Origin: Notamacropus eugenii
Lineage: Eukaryota > Chordata > Mammalia > Diprotodontia > Macropodidae
Length of the DNA: 64,000 nt
Direction of reading: 5' to 3'
Assembly (NCBI RefSeq): GCF_028372415.1
Contig: NC_092878.1
Coordinates: 136,704,750-136,768,749 of the forward strand
This document shows positions 21,625 through 34,513 of this stretch, piece by piece (position 1 is the stretch's first letter; the number at the start of each line of letters is the position of its first letter). The position numbers were made by a program, and so were the translations under genes. The notes beneath the pieces were generated by a model. It ran no database searches. It saw only the letters and a program-made list of their open reading frames with translations, and was not told where the DNA came from.

Positions 21625-22350
21625 AACATTCTGTGGGCTTAGGAGAAGAAAGTGAAGTCAGTGACTGCACAGGCCTCCCTCACTCAAATCAAAGTCAACT
21701 GCAAGTCATGTCATCATCTTGATGTCATGGGCCTCTTTGAGAATGAAGGACAAACACAACCTGTGAGTGAGTAGCAGCTCCTCTCCTCTCCTTTCCTCTC
21801 TCCTCCTTTCCTGGGGTGTTTATTCCACTTGCATTTTGGGTTTACTTTGGGTTTACTGGCTAGTTTTCTTGTTCAATGACCAAGCTTTAACCCCAATTCA
21901 CTCTGGAGTTCATAGACTGGACAACAGGTCCCCACCCACCTAGCACAGAGTGAATATAAATACTAAATAGTAACTGTTTCTCTTTTACCCAGGAATCCTA
22001 AGGGTCTTCCCCCTGCCCTCAGTCTAATTTTTTTTTATTAAAGGGGCCATCCCTTGAGTAACCACTTAAAGAAGCCTAATCATTTAATGGGTGTATCTCA
22101 CTCAAATTAAGATTGTGAAAAGACCTTGGCCTGAAAGGGCCAGGGTCTCACATTGCATCCTGGGCCATCTCCAGCCATCCTGATGAATAACAGGTCACTG
22201 GATCCAGATGACTCAGGAGAAGAAAGTGAGGCTGAAGACCTTGCACAGCACTCCCTCACTCTAATCAAAGTCAACTGCGAGTCACGTCATCATCTTGATG
22301 TCATGGTCCTCTTTGAGAACGAAGGACAAACACGACAAGAACAACATTTT
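21625..22350 (+). repeat. Composite interspersed repeat with ~130-bp terminal direct repeats
   Basis: The segments at about 21628-21757 and 22210-22340 are near-identical direct repeats ('ctcaaatcaaagtcaactgc', 'gtcatcatcttgatgtcatg', 'gaaggacaaacac'). Between them lie 'tgtttattccacttgcattt', 'ctcttttacccaggaatcct' and 'ggccatcccttgagtaacca'. The right half recurs on the minus strand at 47160-47545. A + strand frame through the right repeat reads 'LDPDDSGEESEAEDLAQ...IKVNCESRHHLDVMVLFENEG', conserved between copies only because the copies share ancestry. Confidence 0.7.
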
Positions 22351-23224
22351 GCACTAGAGTATTTAACAAAATATGCTTAGGATGAAGCAGACATCAAATA
22401 TTATACATATATACATATATTTATGTATACACACATATATGCACATATATTTATTTAAGGAAGATGTAGATAAGCTTTTTGTATGTTTCCATAGATACTT
22501 TGAAAAGTTTAATTTACCACAACTTTTCCTTGGTACATGAAACTAAAAATCATTTTAAAAATTAGAATATGTTATGATATGTAATTTATTAAACTGAGTA
22601 AGATATTGGCCTGAGTACTATACAGAGTTTGTAAAATTCTGATTACTTAAGAATTTTTTCCCCAATATGCTTAGGAAGACACACTACCGTGGCAAAATGC
22701 TACTGCAGAAATGCTAATTGAATTGCAAATGTTTGGTGATTTATCAGGGCATGCAATGCTCCCAATATTTCATAAGCAAAAGCATCTATTACTGCTATAA
22801 TCCACCATACTTGAGAACTAAGGAAAGGATTTGGGTTATATGTACACATGTAAGAATATAATGTATAAAATTTATGGTTGAGGATGCTTCTCACCCAGGG
22901 TTCTTTTAATTACTTCATCATTCAGCTAAAACAAATAGTAAAAACCATTTTGTCTGCCATTATCTAGGAATTCACATTTGAAAATCAAAGCATTTGGACC
23001 AAGGTCAAGCTATCTCCTCAAAGTAGGTCAGGGAATTACTCGACAAATCTACAGGTCAGACATTAGCTCTGCATGTAACATTTTGATTGTTCCTCCTGGC
23101 TTTTTATAGCCATGCCTTTTGCAATCTCTAGACTTTGAAAGTTTCTAACATTTTCTGAAAATATCAGAACAATCAGTAGGGTTTGAAACCTGTCTTGTGA
23201 CTGTCCTGGTTTTGTATAGTATCT
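22351..23224. other. No recognised feature apart from an AT-rich repeat
   Basis: It holds an imperfect ATAC/ATAT tract at about 22400-22452. Otherwise unassigned. Confidence 0.4.
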
Positions 23225-23395
23225 AAATCAGAGGATCACAGGTTTGAGCTGGAAGTAACCTTGGGAGGTCATCTTTTACAAGCCCCAGAGAAATTAAATA
23301 ATGTGTCCAAAGTTATACAGTTAGTAGTAGAGCCAGGATTCAACCCTAGGTCATCTGATTCCAGATATACCATGCTTTCCACTGTTATAAGAAAT
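23225..23395 (-). repeat. MIR-type SINE
   Basis: 'gagctggaagtaaccttggg', 'ccaaagttatacagttagta', 'ccaggattcaaccctaggtc': a decayed reverse-strand MIR. Confidence 0.7.
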
Positions 23396-23649
23396 CTTTA
23401 TTAGGAATCTGGAAAGTAGCTGCTGGGCATGTAAAGTGCAGATCAGGTTACTTATGTAAGACATATGTATGTCTGTCTTCTAAATATAAAGATAATTTGG
23501 CTTACATGTGGCTTGAAGAGATGTTCTATCTGAGATCTGGGGCACCCCTCTCCGAGGAAGATTACAACTTCCTACTGTCGGAAACAGGAGGAGACCCAGT
23601 TCTCTCACCTGTCTCCAAGAGGGATATGAGGATAGAATGGTTAACTATC

Positions 23650-24185
23650 CATCACACCTCAAACTAGTTTGGAGAGCGAAGATGCTAGCAGCTGAAGGGA
23701 GATTATGAAAGTTGGTAGAAGGTGCTGCTTGAAGTACAACTTGAAGGAAAAGAGAGACTACAAGGCAGAACTGAGGGAGAATGTTTCAGGCATGTGGGAA
23801 AGCCCATGTAAAGGTGCAGAAATGGGAGAGAGAGGGAGTGAAAGAAGGCCAGTTGCCTGGATTATAGTATATGAGCAGGAAGGCAATGTCCAATGAAGCT
23901 GGAAAGATAGGATGAGCCCAGTTTTGCGGGGCTTTAAAAGCTGAATACAAGCCTACCTGCACACTGCTAGCTTAAAATAAGGTGGTAATAGTGTGATAAG
24001 GGATTAGCTATAAGAGATGTGGAAAAGGAGCCGTGACAAGGTTTGTCAACTGATTGAATATGTGGATAAGGGAGAATGAGAAGTCGAGGTAATGTCAAGG
24101 TTTTGAACCTGAGAGACTGGAAACATGGTGATGTCTTTGACAAAAATAGGAAAGTTTGGGAAAAGGGAGCATTTTGGGGGAAAGA
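23650..24185 (-). mobile_element. L2 LINE, minus strand
   Basis: It reads as reverse-complement L2: 'gaatgtttcaggcatgtggg' (reverse of the 'catgcctggaatg' block), 'gcggggctttaaaagctgaa' (reverse of 'gccctccat' block) and 'ggataagggagaatgagaag'. Degraded. Confidence 0.65.
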
Positions 24186-24425
24186 TGAATTCAATTTGTC
24201 AAGTTTGCAACTTTGGAATAATCCTCAGTTCTTCTTTCTCCCACATCTCCCATATGACGTGTTAATTATATCTCTCCACCTTTTCTCTTCTCACGTGGCC
24301 ACCACCCTAGTTCAGACCCTCAACACCTCTTGCCTGGATCATTGCATAATAGCCTCCTAAATGGGCTCAATATTTCCAGTCTCTCCCTCTCCAAATCTTC
24401 CAAAATCATTTGGAATAAACAATGG
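24186..24425 (+). mobile_element. L2 LINE fragment, plus strand
   Basis: 'gtggccaccaccctagttca', 'cctggatcattgcataatag' and 'cctcctaaatgggctcaat' follow the L2 RT/3' region. Confidence 0.8.
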
Positions 24426-24832
24426 GTAGCCTATGGGCTTGATTTCTAGTTTTGAAATGTGAAAAAAAATTGAAGACAGCTCTCAAATTGGGTGTACCCC
24501 TTGTAGAAATTTTTATAAGGTATGAACTGGAGTTGCATAGGATGAGTTGGCATTCCCAAAAGACCATCCTCCTCAAATCCTAACTGAAATCTGACTTTGA
24601 AGTCACTCTCCCTGATTTTCTCAGTCATGGTCAATCATGCAAGTTAGAGAGATTCTTGGGATGCAAATGCATATGTATCACACCAACAACAATTTCCCCA
24701 CAATTTATCCCTGGGGTACCCAGGAGTTAATTATCTTGTTGGGAATACAAAAACAACACATACAATGATTAGTAAGCAACATGATGCCATGTATATTTAA
24801 GTAAAAATTCCTGATGGACTCATAGTGTTGTA

Positions 24833-25582
24833 GAATTCTTTTATTTATCTATTTTTACTTTGCAACGTTCATTTCCACAAGATTTTGAGTCCCAAATTTT
24901 CTCCCCATCTCTCCCCTCCCCCACCCCAAAACACTGTGCATTCTGATTACCCCTTTCCCCAATCTGCTCTCCCCTCTATCACACTCCACCCTTCCCTTAT
25001 TCCCATCTTCTCTCTTTTCTTGTAGGGCAAGATAGATTTCTATACCCCATTAGCTATATTTCTTATTTCCCAGTTGCATGCAAAAACAATTCTCAACATT
25101 CATCACTTAAACTTTGAGTTCTAACTTCTCTCCCTTCCTCCCTCCCCACCCATCCCCACTAAGAAGGCAAGCAATTCAATATAGGCTATACACATATAGT
25201 TTTGCTAAAGACTTCCATAATAGTCATATTGGGAAAGACCAGTTATATTTCCCTCCATCCTATCCTGCCCCCTATTTATTCCATTCTTTCTTTTGACCTT
25301 GTCTAAAGACCATGTCCCTCCCCAACGTGATTACTTTTTATTACTCCCTCCTCCCATTTGCCCTCCCTTCTATCATCCCCCCACCCCACTTATCTCCTTC
25401 TCCCCTGCTTTCCTGTAGTGTAAGATAGATTTTCATACCAGATTGAGTGTGTATATTATTCCCTTCTTAAGCCAAATGTGATGAAAGTTAGCTTCCCTTT
25501 TTCCCCTCTCACCTCCCCACTTTTCCCCTCCATTGAAAAAGCTTTTTCTTGCCTCTTTTATGAGAGATAATTTGCCCAATTC
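24833..25582 (-). mobile_element. HAL1-like half-L1, 3' UTR part
   Basis: Read on the minus strand it is the marsupial L1/HAL1 3' UTR: purine-rich, with 'agggagggcaaatgggagga', 'tgacttaagaagggaat'-type blocks and the A-rich 3' end at 24840. It continues across a solo LTR to ORF1 sequence (26196-26865), with no ORF2 between. The target-duplicated 'caattc' (25577-25582) is the left copy for the LTR insertion. Confidence 0.8.
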
Positions 25583-26195
25583 TGCCAGGCCTAGAGGCCT
25601 GAGGGCTACCCGAGTCTTACCTTACCTCTATCGCAGGTCTTCGGTTGGCCAAACCGGATAAACGTATGAGAGAAGAGACTTTCCAGAGTCGAACAAGGGT
25701 TAAGCTTTTATTCAGGGTCCTGGTTACAAGTGCAGGGGGAATTCTTCCTTAGGAGGGAGCGAGGAATCTCCCAAGGAGGCAAAGATCTTATAATAAGAGA
25801 TTGGAAGCAGAAGTGTAAGTGGAGAGAGAGGGGGGTAGGGGAGAGCGGAGAGAGGAAAAGGGAGGAGAGACCTTCTGTCTGTCAGGGCCCCTCCGCGCTA
25901 AGAGCGCCTTCAGGCTTTCCTGATCCTAATTAAGCTCTCCGGCTGCATAGTTTGCACCTGAATACCGTGCCTGTTAGATAACAATAGGTGTGCCCAGATC
26001 CGGGACAGTCTCGAGGGGGATGCTCCTCCCATCACGTTTCTCACGGGAAGAGGCGGAAGTACACGAGATTGCTCGGTCTCACTCCTCGATTCCCTGCTGT
26101 TTTCTGGGGGGCCTCATGAGAACTCTAAGATTTAGAAGTTCTCACCTTTACCCGCCCGAGACTGTCCACATGGAATTGAGCTTCCACCCCCAACA
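25583..26195 (-). mobile_element. Solo LTR of an endogenous retrovirus (613 bp)
   Basis: On the minus strand it runs from TGTTGGGGG to CTGGCA, with the canonical TG...CA ends. It is flanked by the exact 6-bp target duplication GAATTG (in + orientation CAATTC at 25577-25582 and 26196-26201). An AATAAA polyadenylation signal lies near + 25708 (minus strand), followed by a T/C-rich U5-like end. The 6-bp duplication favours a class II (ERVK-like) retrovirus. CpG-rich and well preserved, so younger than the L1 it interrupts. The internal region was lost, as expected from LTR-LTR recombination. Confidence 0.85.
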
Positions 26196-26295
26196 CAATT
26201 CTATTTCACCTTTTCTCCTCCCAATATACTCCTCTCTCACACCTTAATTTTATTTTTTTAGATATCATCCTTCCTATTCAACTCACCCTGTGCCC

Positions 26296-26356
<61 letters not shown>

Positions 26357-26865
26357 ATTTATATGTATGTATGTATAATCCCTCCAACTACCCAAATACT
26401 GAGAAAAGTTTCAAGAGTTACAAATATTGTCTTTCCATGTAGGAATATAAACAATTCAACTTTAGTAAGTCCCTTATGATTTCTCTTTCCTGTTTACCTT
26501 TTCATGCTTCTCTTGATTCTTGTATTTGAAAGTCAAATCTTCTATTAGGCTCTGGTCTTTTCATCAAGAATGCTTGAAAGTCCTCTATTTCACTGAATGA
26601 TCATTTTTCCCCCTGAAGTACTATACTCAGTTTTGCTGGGTAGGTGATTCTTGGTTTTAATCCTAGTTCCTTTGACTTCTGGAATATCATATTCCAAGCT
26701 CTTCAATCCCTTAATGTAGAAGCTGCTAGATCTTGTGTTATCCTGATTGTATTCCCACAATACTTGAATTGTTTCTTTCTAGCTGCTTGCAATATTTTCT
26801 CCTTGACCTGGAAACTCTGGAATTTGACTACAATATTCCTAGGAGTTTTCCCTTGTTTTATGTTG
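26196..26865 (-). mobile_element. HAL1-like half-L1, ORF1 3' part
   Basis: The minus strand encodes the C-terminal ORF1p region: 'FQVKEKILQAARKKQFKY' and 'GNTIRITQDLAASTLRD' near 26830-26705, then 'ELGLKPRITYPAKLS'-like sequence to about 26630. The post-ORF1 spacer matches the L1 at 18985-19115, then comes a (GATA)n tract, then the 3' UTR. The 5' end is truncated near 26865. Confidence 0.85.
26296..26356. repeat. (TATC)n microsatellite
   Basis: About 15 TATC units lie between the ORF1 spacer and 3' UTR of the half-L1. Confidence 0.95.
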
Positions 26866-27129
26866 ATCAGATTCCAGGACAGACCACTTTCTGACAGAGC
26901 AGCATAAAACAAAGATTAGTACTTATAGTCTGAAACAACAGCTGGGAGATTATTCCAATTCCTAACATAACCAGAGTATTTATAAACTGTTATTCCACTG
27001 ATAGGGAGGAACAAGTTATCTCTGAAAAGGAACAATTTTAGACATTGTTGGAGTATAAATTTTTGTCATTTTGATCTTTCTCTTCTCAGACTGGGATATA
27101 ATTGGAAATAATTCCTTTGAAAGTCAAAT

Positions 27130-27205
27130 GATACAGCAGATACTGTACTGGATTTGTAGTCAGAAGACCTGTATTTGAATCCTGGCTTTGTCATCCAATT
27201 GAACT
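27130..27205 (+). repeat. MIR-type SINE fragment
   Basis: 'gtactggatttgtagtcaga', 'agacctgtatttgaatcctg' form the MIR 5' region. The stretch 26866-27129 to the left is unassigned. Confidence 0.65.
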
Positions 27206-27227
27206 ATCTTTTCTTTAAGGATGAGTG

Positions 27228-27830
27228 AATTATGCCAAACAAAAATAGAAGTTGGAAACTGGGGAAGGGCTGAACAAGTAGGGGTATATGATTGTAATGG
27301 GACATTATTGAACTATTAGAAATGACAAGCAGGATAATTTCAGAAAAACCCAGAAACGCTTACATGAACTAATACAAAGTGTGAGCAGAACCACGAGAAC
27401 ATTGTACACAGTGACAGCAAGATTGAACAATGAAGAATTGTGAATGACCTAGTGATCTAAGACAATCTCAGAAGACTCATGAGGAAAAATGCTTTCCACC
27501 TCCAGAGAAAGAACTCATGTTATCTGAATAGACTGAAATACTATTTTTTCTTTCTTTTCCTTCCTTCCTTCCTTCCTTCCTTCCTTCCTTCCTTCCTTCC
27601 TTCCTTCCTTCCTTCCTTCTTTTCTTCCTTCCTTCCTTTCTTTCTGTCTTCTTGCACAAGTTGACTAAGAAGGAAATGTTTTACATGATTACAAATGTAT
27701 AATCTATATCAGATTTCTTACTATCTCAGGGAGGGAAGGAGGGAGAGAGGGATGGAATTTGGAATTCAAAACTTAAAAAAACAACAACAAGGAAATGTTA
27801 AAATTTTTAAAAATGTAATTGGGGAAAAAA
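27228..27830 (+). mobile_element. L1 LINE 3' end
   Basis: A good marsupial L1 3' end: 'ggtatatgattgtaatggga', 'ggataatttcagaaaaaccc', 'cttacatgaactaatacaaa', 'gagaacattgtacacagtga', 'ccacctccagagaaagaact', then 3' UTR with 'ggaaatgttttacatgatta' and 'gggagggaaggagggagaga'. A (TTCC)n run expanded within the UTR. Confidence 0.9.
27555..27640. repeat. (TTCC)n microsatellite
   Basis: A tract of TTCC units inside the L1 3' UTR. Open frames on either strand here are low-complexity artefacts. Confidence 0.95.
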
Positions 27831-27849
27831 TGAGACATTATTTTACAAA

Positions 27850-28500
27850 GGGTGGGGTGGCATTCCTGGTAGAAGAAACAACATGAAAAGGCAAAGGAAG
27901 GACATTACGAAATATGTTTGGTGATCAATCCAGTTTGGCTGGGATATAGCGAAGAAGAGAGGAAACCTTGTGGCTATCAATGTAGTTTGGGATTAGATTA
28001 TGAAGGAGCTGAGTTTGGACTTAATTTCATAGTCATACATAGCTAGAGAGGCAATGTGGAACAGTGGGGTAGATGGAGTCATAAAGACTTGGGGTCAAAT
28101 TCTGTTTTTGACATATTCTGGCTGAATGACCACGACCAAGTGCCCGTGGCAACTTTTTAGAAGTTACATAAATATTTCAAATCTGCTTTGTTTCCTCACA
28201 CGGAATCCTCCACCTTGGTGAAATTACAAGATTTACACTAAAAGGCATTTTAAAAATGCAGAGACATCAAAGGATTTGAGGAGAGGGGGGAACATAATCA
28301 GAGCTGTGCTGAAGGAAGATTAATTTAGTGGTAGTTTGGAGAATGAAAGGAAACAGGGAGTTACTAGATTAAGGGATAAAAAGAGATAATATTTGTAATG
28401 CACCATATAAACGCTAAATATTATTAAATCCTTAAGTGATTAGAGATTGTGAGGGATTGAACTAGGGTGGTACTTGTGGTTTAAGAAGGAGGAGGCAGAT
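27850..28500 (-). mobile_element. L2 LINE, minus strand
   Basis: Reverse-complement L2: 'gtggggtggcattcctggta', 'atgaaaaggcaaaggaagga', 'ggaacataatcagagctgtg', 'ggattgaactagggtggtac'. A short SINE-like piece ('aggcaatgtggaacagtggg') lies near 28045-28150. Confidence 0.65.
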
Positions 28501-28614
28501 ATGAAACATTTTAAAGGCCTTATAACTAGAGCAATCTTTTTTTTCTTTTTCTTAAATATGGGTTGAGCCAGATATCAATAAAAAGTTTTTGTATAGTTGA
28601 TGCAAAATGTGGCA

Positions 28615-28805
28615 AGTATACAGTTGGCCTGGAATCAGGAACCTTTGTCTTCAAGTCTTGCCTCTGCCACATACGCTCTGTATCGTCTTGGGCAAGTCAC
28701 TTGGCTAACGCCCCTGGCAAATCTTTCAAAGCTTGTTAGATTGAAGGACACTTAGCATGGATAGAAGGAATTTTCTCAGTGCTTAATGAATGCTTGTTGA
28801 CTTGA
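28615..28805 (+). repeat. MIR-type SINE fragment and L2 tail
   Basis: 'ggcctggaatcaggaacctt', 'tcttgggcaagtcacttggc' belong to a SINE. 'gtgcttaatgaatgcttgtt' near 28780 is an L2 3' tail. Confidence 0.6.
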
Positions 28806-28904
28806 AAGCCAACATCATTATAGCTTCTTGCCAAAAAATAAAAAGACAAAAATAGAAAACAAATCCAGTGCGAAAAAACAAAGATGGTTCCTCTCCTTGT
28901 GGTT

Positions 28905-29135
28905 CTTGCACAAGACAACACTCTTATCTCCCAGCTCTGGGCATTTTCCCTGTGTCCCCCAGGCCTGGGACTCTCTCCCTCTTCACTTTTGCTTCCTGGT
29001 TTTCAGGTCTAAAAAAATCCACCTTCTGCAAGATGTCTTTTCCAATCCTAATCTAGTGACTTCCCTCTAAGACTACCCCATTTGAGCTGGTCTAATTTGT
29101 TTATATGCAGCTGTTTTCATATCATTTCCTCTATC
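28905..29135 (+). mobile_element. L2 LINE 3' region
   Basis: 'ttatctcccagctctgggca', 'ttttccctgtgtcccccagg', 'tttatatgcagctgttttca' are L2 3' coding and UTR sequence. It leads without a break into the tandem array whose unit is the next part of the L2 3' UTR. Confidence 0.8.
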
Positions 29136-29859
29136 AGACTGTGAGCTTCTTGAAATTCTGACTCTCCCTCCCCCCCATTTTCCTCTCTATCCCCAGCTCT
29201 AAAAGCCCTGCCTGACACAGGTCTCCTCTATTAGGTTGTGAGCTGGCACTTTTTTTTTCCTTTTGTTTTTTCTCTGTACCCCAAGGCTTGGCACACAGTA
29301 GGAGCTAAATGTCTCCTTTGGATTGTGAGCAGGGATTTTATTTTTTCGTGTTTTTTCTCTGTACCCCAAGGCTTGGCACACAGTAGGAGCTTACTGTCAC
29401 CTTTGGATTGTGAGAAGGGATTTTATTTTTTCGTGTTTTTTTCTCTGTATCCCCAAGGCTTGGCACACAGTAGGAGCTTAATGTCTCCTTTGGATTGTGA
29501 GAAGGGATTTTATTTTTTCGTGTTTTTTTCTCTGTATCCCAAGACTTGGCACACAGTAGGAGCTTAATGTCTCCTTTGGATTGTGAGCAGGGACTTTATT
29601 TTTTCTTGTTTTTTCTCTGTATCCCAAGACTTGGCACACAGTAGGAGCTTAATGTCTCCTTTGGATTGTGAGCAGGGACTTTATTTTTTCTTGTTTTTTC
29701 TCTGTATCCCAAGACTTGGCACACAGTAGGAGCTTAATGTCTCCTTTGGATTGTGAGCAGGGATGTTTTTCCCTTTGGCTTTTCTCCGGATCCCCAGCGC
29801 TTGGCACATAGTAGGGGCTTAATAAATTGACATGTCACCCCCCTCACTGGACTGAGATC

Positions 29860-31440
<1,581 letters not shown>

Positions 31441-31889
31441 GCACCCCGGCATCACACCTGAAAGCCGTCTCTGGCTCCAGATAGGTTCTTGTGAGTCCCT
31501 TCTATGGCTCTGTGATCATTCATATATGTATGTGTGAATAGATCACACAGATCCATGCGATATTACATATGGGAATGATCATCCCTATCATAGATACTAT
31601 GCATGTATACATTGCCTGATACCCCTTAAAAAAGCTGCTCCCCAAAGGTATCCCGTATTCTAGCAATATTCTCTAAGATCCCTTCCAGCTATTTATATTA
31701 ACGATCCTATGATACGAAGTATGTTTAAAGTATTTGGAGAATTACATAAGGTATTTGCCAACTTACTGATTTGAAATTGTGGGGGGGGGGAGGCTTCATA
31801 TTTAATTTTTGTTAGGGATATCCCTGACTTCCTAAGCCATTTAGAGTCCATGGGTGAATAAGTTTGTTGCATTAAATGGAGATGACCCT
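31441..31889. other. No recognised feature (intron)
   Basis: AT-rich with ATAT/TATG-like words near 31510-31610 and a G run near 31782. Otherwise unassigned. Confidence 0.4.
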
Positions 31890-32124
31890 AGTGCCTACGC
31901 TTGTTACCTCTCTGCTTCTGGCCTCTCTTCCCTAAGGTGGTCTGCACACAGCAACCATTTTAATCATCCTAAAGCAGAACCCTCATGATTATCTTGTCCT
32001 CCTCAGACTCTCTGTTGTTCCGCATTGCCTGTGGAATAAAAGTCCGAGCATGTATTAGGTTTTTCCACCTTTGTGCTTCTGTTTAGGCTCCTCCTTTCAC
32101 CTAAGGCCCTTTTCCTATCCAAAA
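31890..32124 (+). mobile_element. L2 LINE fragment
   Basis: 'ttttaatcatcctaaagcag', 'cattgcctgtggaataaaag' and 'cacctaaggcccttttccta' follow the L2 3' coding order. Confidence 0.7.
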
Positions 32125-32405
32125 ATCATAACCCATTTATTTAGGTGATGTCATAAGATTTTGAATTGAAAGGGACTTTAAAGGTCATTTAGTCCAGCAG
32201 TTCTCAAAGTGTGGTCTGGGGTTTCTAAGATGCTTTTTCTGGGTGATCCTGAGGTCAAAACTCTTCATAATACCAGGACGTTTTTCTAATATGGTAACTA
32301 TTGGTAGAGCTAATGACTTGTCTAAGGTAATACTAAGTAAGTAGCACAACCAAGTAGAACCCGGACTTGTGAATCTAAATCCAACACTTTTTCCACTAGA
32401 TCACC
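32125..32405 (-). repeat. MIR-type SINE split by an hAT fragment
   Basis: The left part has 'tgaaagggactttaaaggtc' and 'atttagtcca'; the right part has 'agctaatgacttgtctaagg' and 'ccggacttgtgaatctaaat'. The element between them starts at 32199. Confidence 0.7.
32199..32300. mobile_element. hAT-Charlie-type DNA transposon fragment
   Basis: 'cagcagttctcaaagtgtgg' is a typical hAT-Charlie terminus. The following 'gaggtcaaaactcttcataa' recurs near 57023 as 'caggtcaaaactgttcacat'. The right end is not resolved. Confidence 0.65.
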
Positions 32406-33079
32406 CTGTATACAGACTTTAAGATGACAACTCAAGTGATCCCAGGTGATGTGCAGTCTCTTCTTTCCCCCTTACCCCCTTTTCCTGTAGTACTTAATAT
32501 AATAGTACTTCACTTACTTGGAATTCAACTATAAGATAACCTCATTTATCCTGAGTATGAATGAGAACCAGGAACTAAGTGAAAAATCTCTTTGGGTAGC
32601 CCCATCCTATCAGCAGAGTGAGAATCTGGAGATGGGAGGAGGGAAGCAAATTGAGCAGGGAGTGAGGTGTCTTTAGAATGTCATCTGAAGCCAGCCTCTA
32701 ATTGTGGTGAATGACTTTTTAGCTGTGAGTGAATGGGGGTAGTTGTAGGTCATGGAAGTAGTTCCTGCTGCTGAAATTACTCTGAAAAAACTTAACACCT
32801 TCTGGTCTAGACCAATTTTTTTTAATGTTTATCATTCTGTGTCACACTTTTAGATGTTTTCCTTGCCAGTGGGGCAGAGTAAGATCTTTTACTTAGCTAA
32901 AACACTCAAGCCTCAGCTGTTAGGGAAAAGAAGATAGGACCATCCTGACAGCTTTGAATTTTATTTATTTATGAGGTTTTAAAACAATTGGATCTATGAT
33001 TTCATCAGTGCTGGGAATTCCCCTTGCCAATGCAAATCTGAACCTTCTTCGCAATTGATTGTCATCAGTTGCCTGGTGA
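32406..33079. other. No recognised feature (intron)
   Basis: Unassigned sequence. Confidence 0.4.
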
Positions 33080-33790
33080 AGTCAAGTCACCAAACATTTA
33101 TTAAACAACTGCTGTCTACCAGGCATTATGCCAGACATTGAGAATTCAAAGAAAGGCAGAATATTGCTCTTGCGTTCACAGTCTGCTGGAGGAAACAAGA
33201 TGCAGACAACTGTACAAACATATATACAGGACAAATTGGAGATAATCAGCAAAGCAAGGCACTAGCATTAAGGGGGATCAGGAAAGGATTCTTGAGAAAG
33301 TGGGGATTTAGTTGAGACTTGAAGGAAGCAAGGAGGAGGGAGGGAGATTTAAGCCTGGGGGACAGTCATTGAAAATGCCAGGAGTCACAAGATAGAGCAA
33401 GATGGTCAATGTCACTGGATCTCAGAGTAAATGAGGGTCTTCAAGGTATAAGAAAAGCAGAATGCCAAGAAGGGGCAGTGTAAAGCCAAACAGAGGATTT
33501 TGTATTTGATCCTGGGGATAACAGGGACGCATTAGAGTTGAGTGGGAGGGAGGGTGAGGAGGGTGATATGGTCTGACCTGAAGGCTAATTTGAGAGTTGA
33601 GTGAAGGGTGGATTGGAAAGGACACAGTAAGAAGACCAACTACTAACCTCTGATCCATCATGATCCAGTCATGATGATGGCCTGCACCAGGGTGTCATCT
33701 GTGTCAGGAGAGAGGGAAGAGAGGCCTTATATAAGGAGTGGTGGTATGGGAGGAGTTGACTTGTTGAGGATGATTTCTGAAGTATAAGGG
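33080..33790 (-). mobile_element. L2 LINE, minus strand, 3' half
   Basis: An unusually legible reverse-complement L2: 'caaacatttattaaacaact' (tail), 'aaggcactagcattaagggg', 'gagacttgaaggaagcaagg', 'aatgccaggagtcacaagat', 'ttttgtatttgatcctgggg', 'atatggtctgacctgaaggc', 'gatggcctgcaccagggtgt'. The order is the mirror image of the L2 at 5810-6655. Confidence 0.9.
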
Positions 33791-34415
33791 TGATTGGGAG
33801 TTTGGTGGTACTCTCACCTAGCTACCATGTCACTAATATGAGACTCGAACCCAGGTCTTACTGGCTCAGACCATCTCAGATACTGTTTCTCAATGAGGAG
33901 TTCCTGATAACGATAGCACACCCCTTTATGATTCATTTCAGTGCTAATAGGAATGCTTTATTGAGAATTCAGTCTATTTCAGTCTCATATTCTTATACAT
34001 GAATATCATTTATTATTTGGAAAGTTTTATTTTCAAATGTATTATAAAACAAAAAAAACTCTCACACCTTTCTGTTGGACCCTGTCTTTTCCCTCCTCTT
34101 TCTGGTTCTCCTACATAGTAAGGAAAAATATTCTTGTTCACACTTAGTAGATGGAGTCCCAGGCTCTAAAATTACTAATCTTTTTATTCTCTCTTTGTTT
34201 TCTGTAAAGTTTCCCCTATGTATAAGAAGCATCATGCTATACTGCACTAAGCTGGGCATTTTCCCCTAAGGTATTAATTTAGCGACATCAACTAAGCTCT
34301 CCTTAGAACAACTTTTATTGAAAACCTCTGTTTCCTTGTTATAAGTAATAAAGGCATTTTTGCCTTTATTACAAGAATGAGATCACTCATTCTTGGCTGG
34401 GGACAAGAGGAGGCT
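33791..34415. other. No recognised feature (intron)
   Basis: It includes a MIR-like 'actcgaacccaggtcttact' near 33843-33862; otherwise unassigned. Confidence 0.4.
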
Positions 34416-34513
34416 GACAACATTTAATGAGCACCTACCACAGCAGGGCTACAGGTGCTGAGGATACACAAAGACATGAGAGACAAGGCTTGTTATTAAG
34501 TTCAGCAGAATGT
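34416..34513 (-). mobile_element. L2 LINE tail fragment interrupted by a provirus
   Basis: 'tgagcacctaccacagcagg', 'gaggatacacaaagacatga' mirror the L2 tail. It ends in AATGT (34509-34513), the left target duplication of the provirus. Confidence 0.6.

Noticed and set aside
27477-27664. Lysine/glycine/arginine and proline/serine-rich frames
   Set aside because: They are translations of the TTCC microsatellite in the L1 3' UTR.
29234-29831. CRISPR-like array
   Set aside because: The repeats are contiguous 85-87 bp units without spacers, derived from L2.
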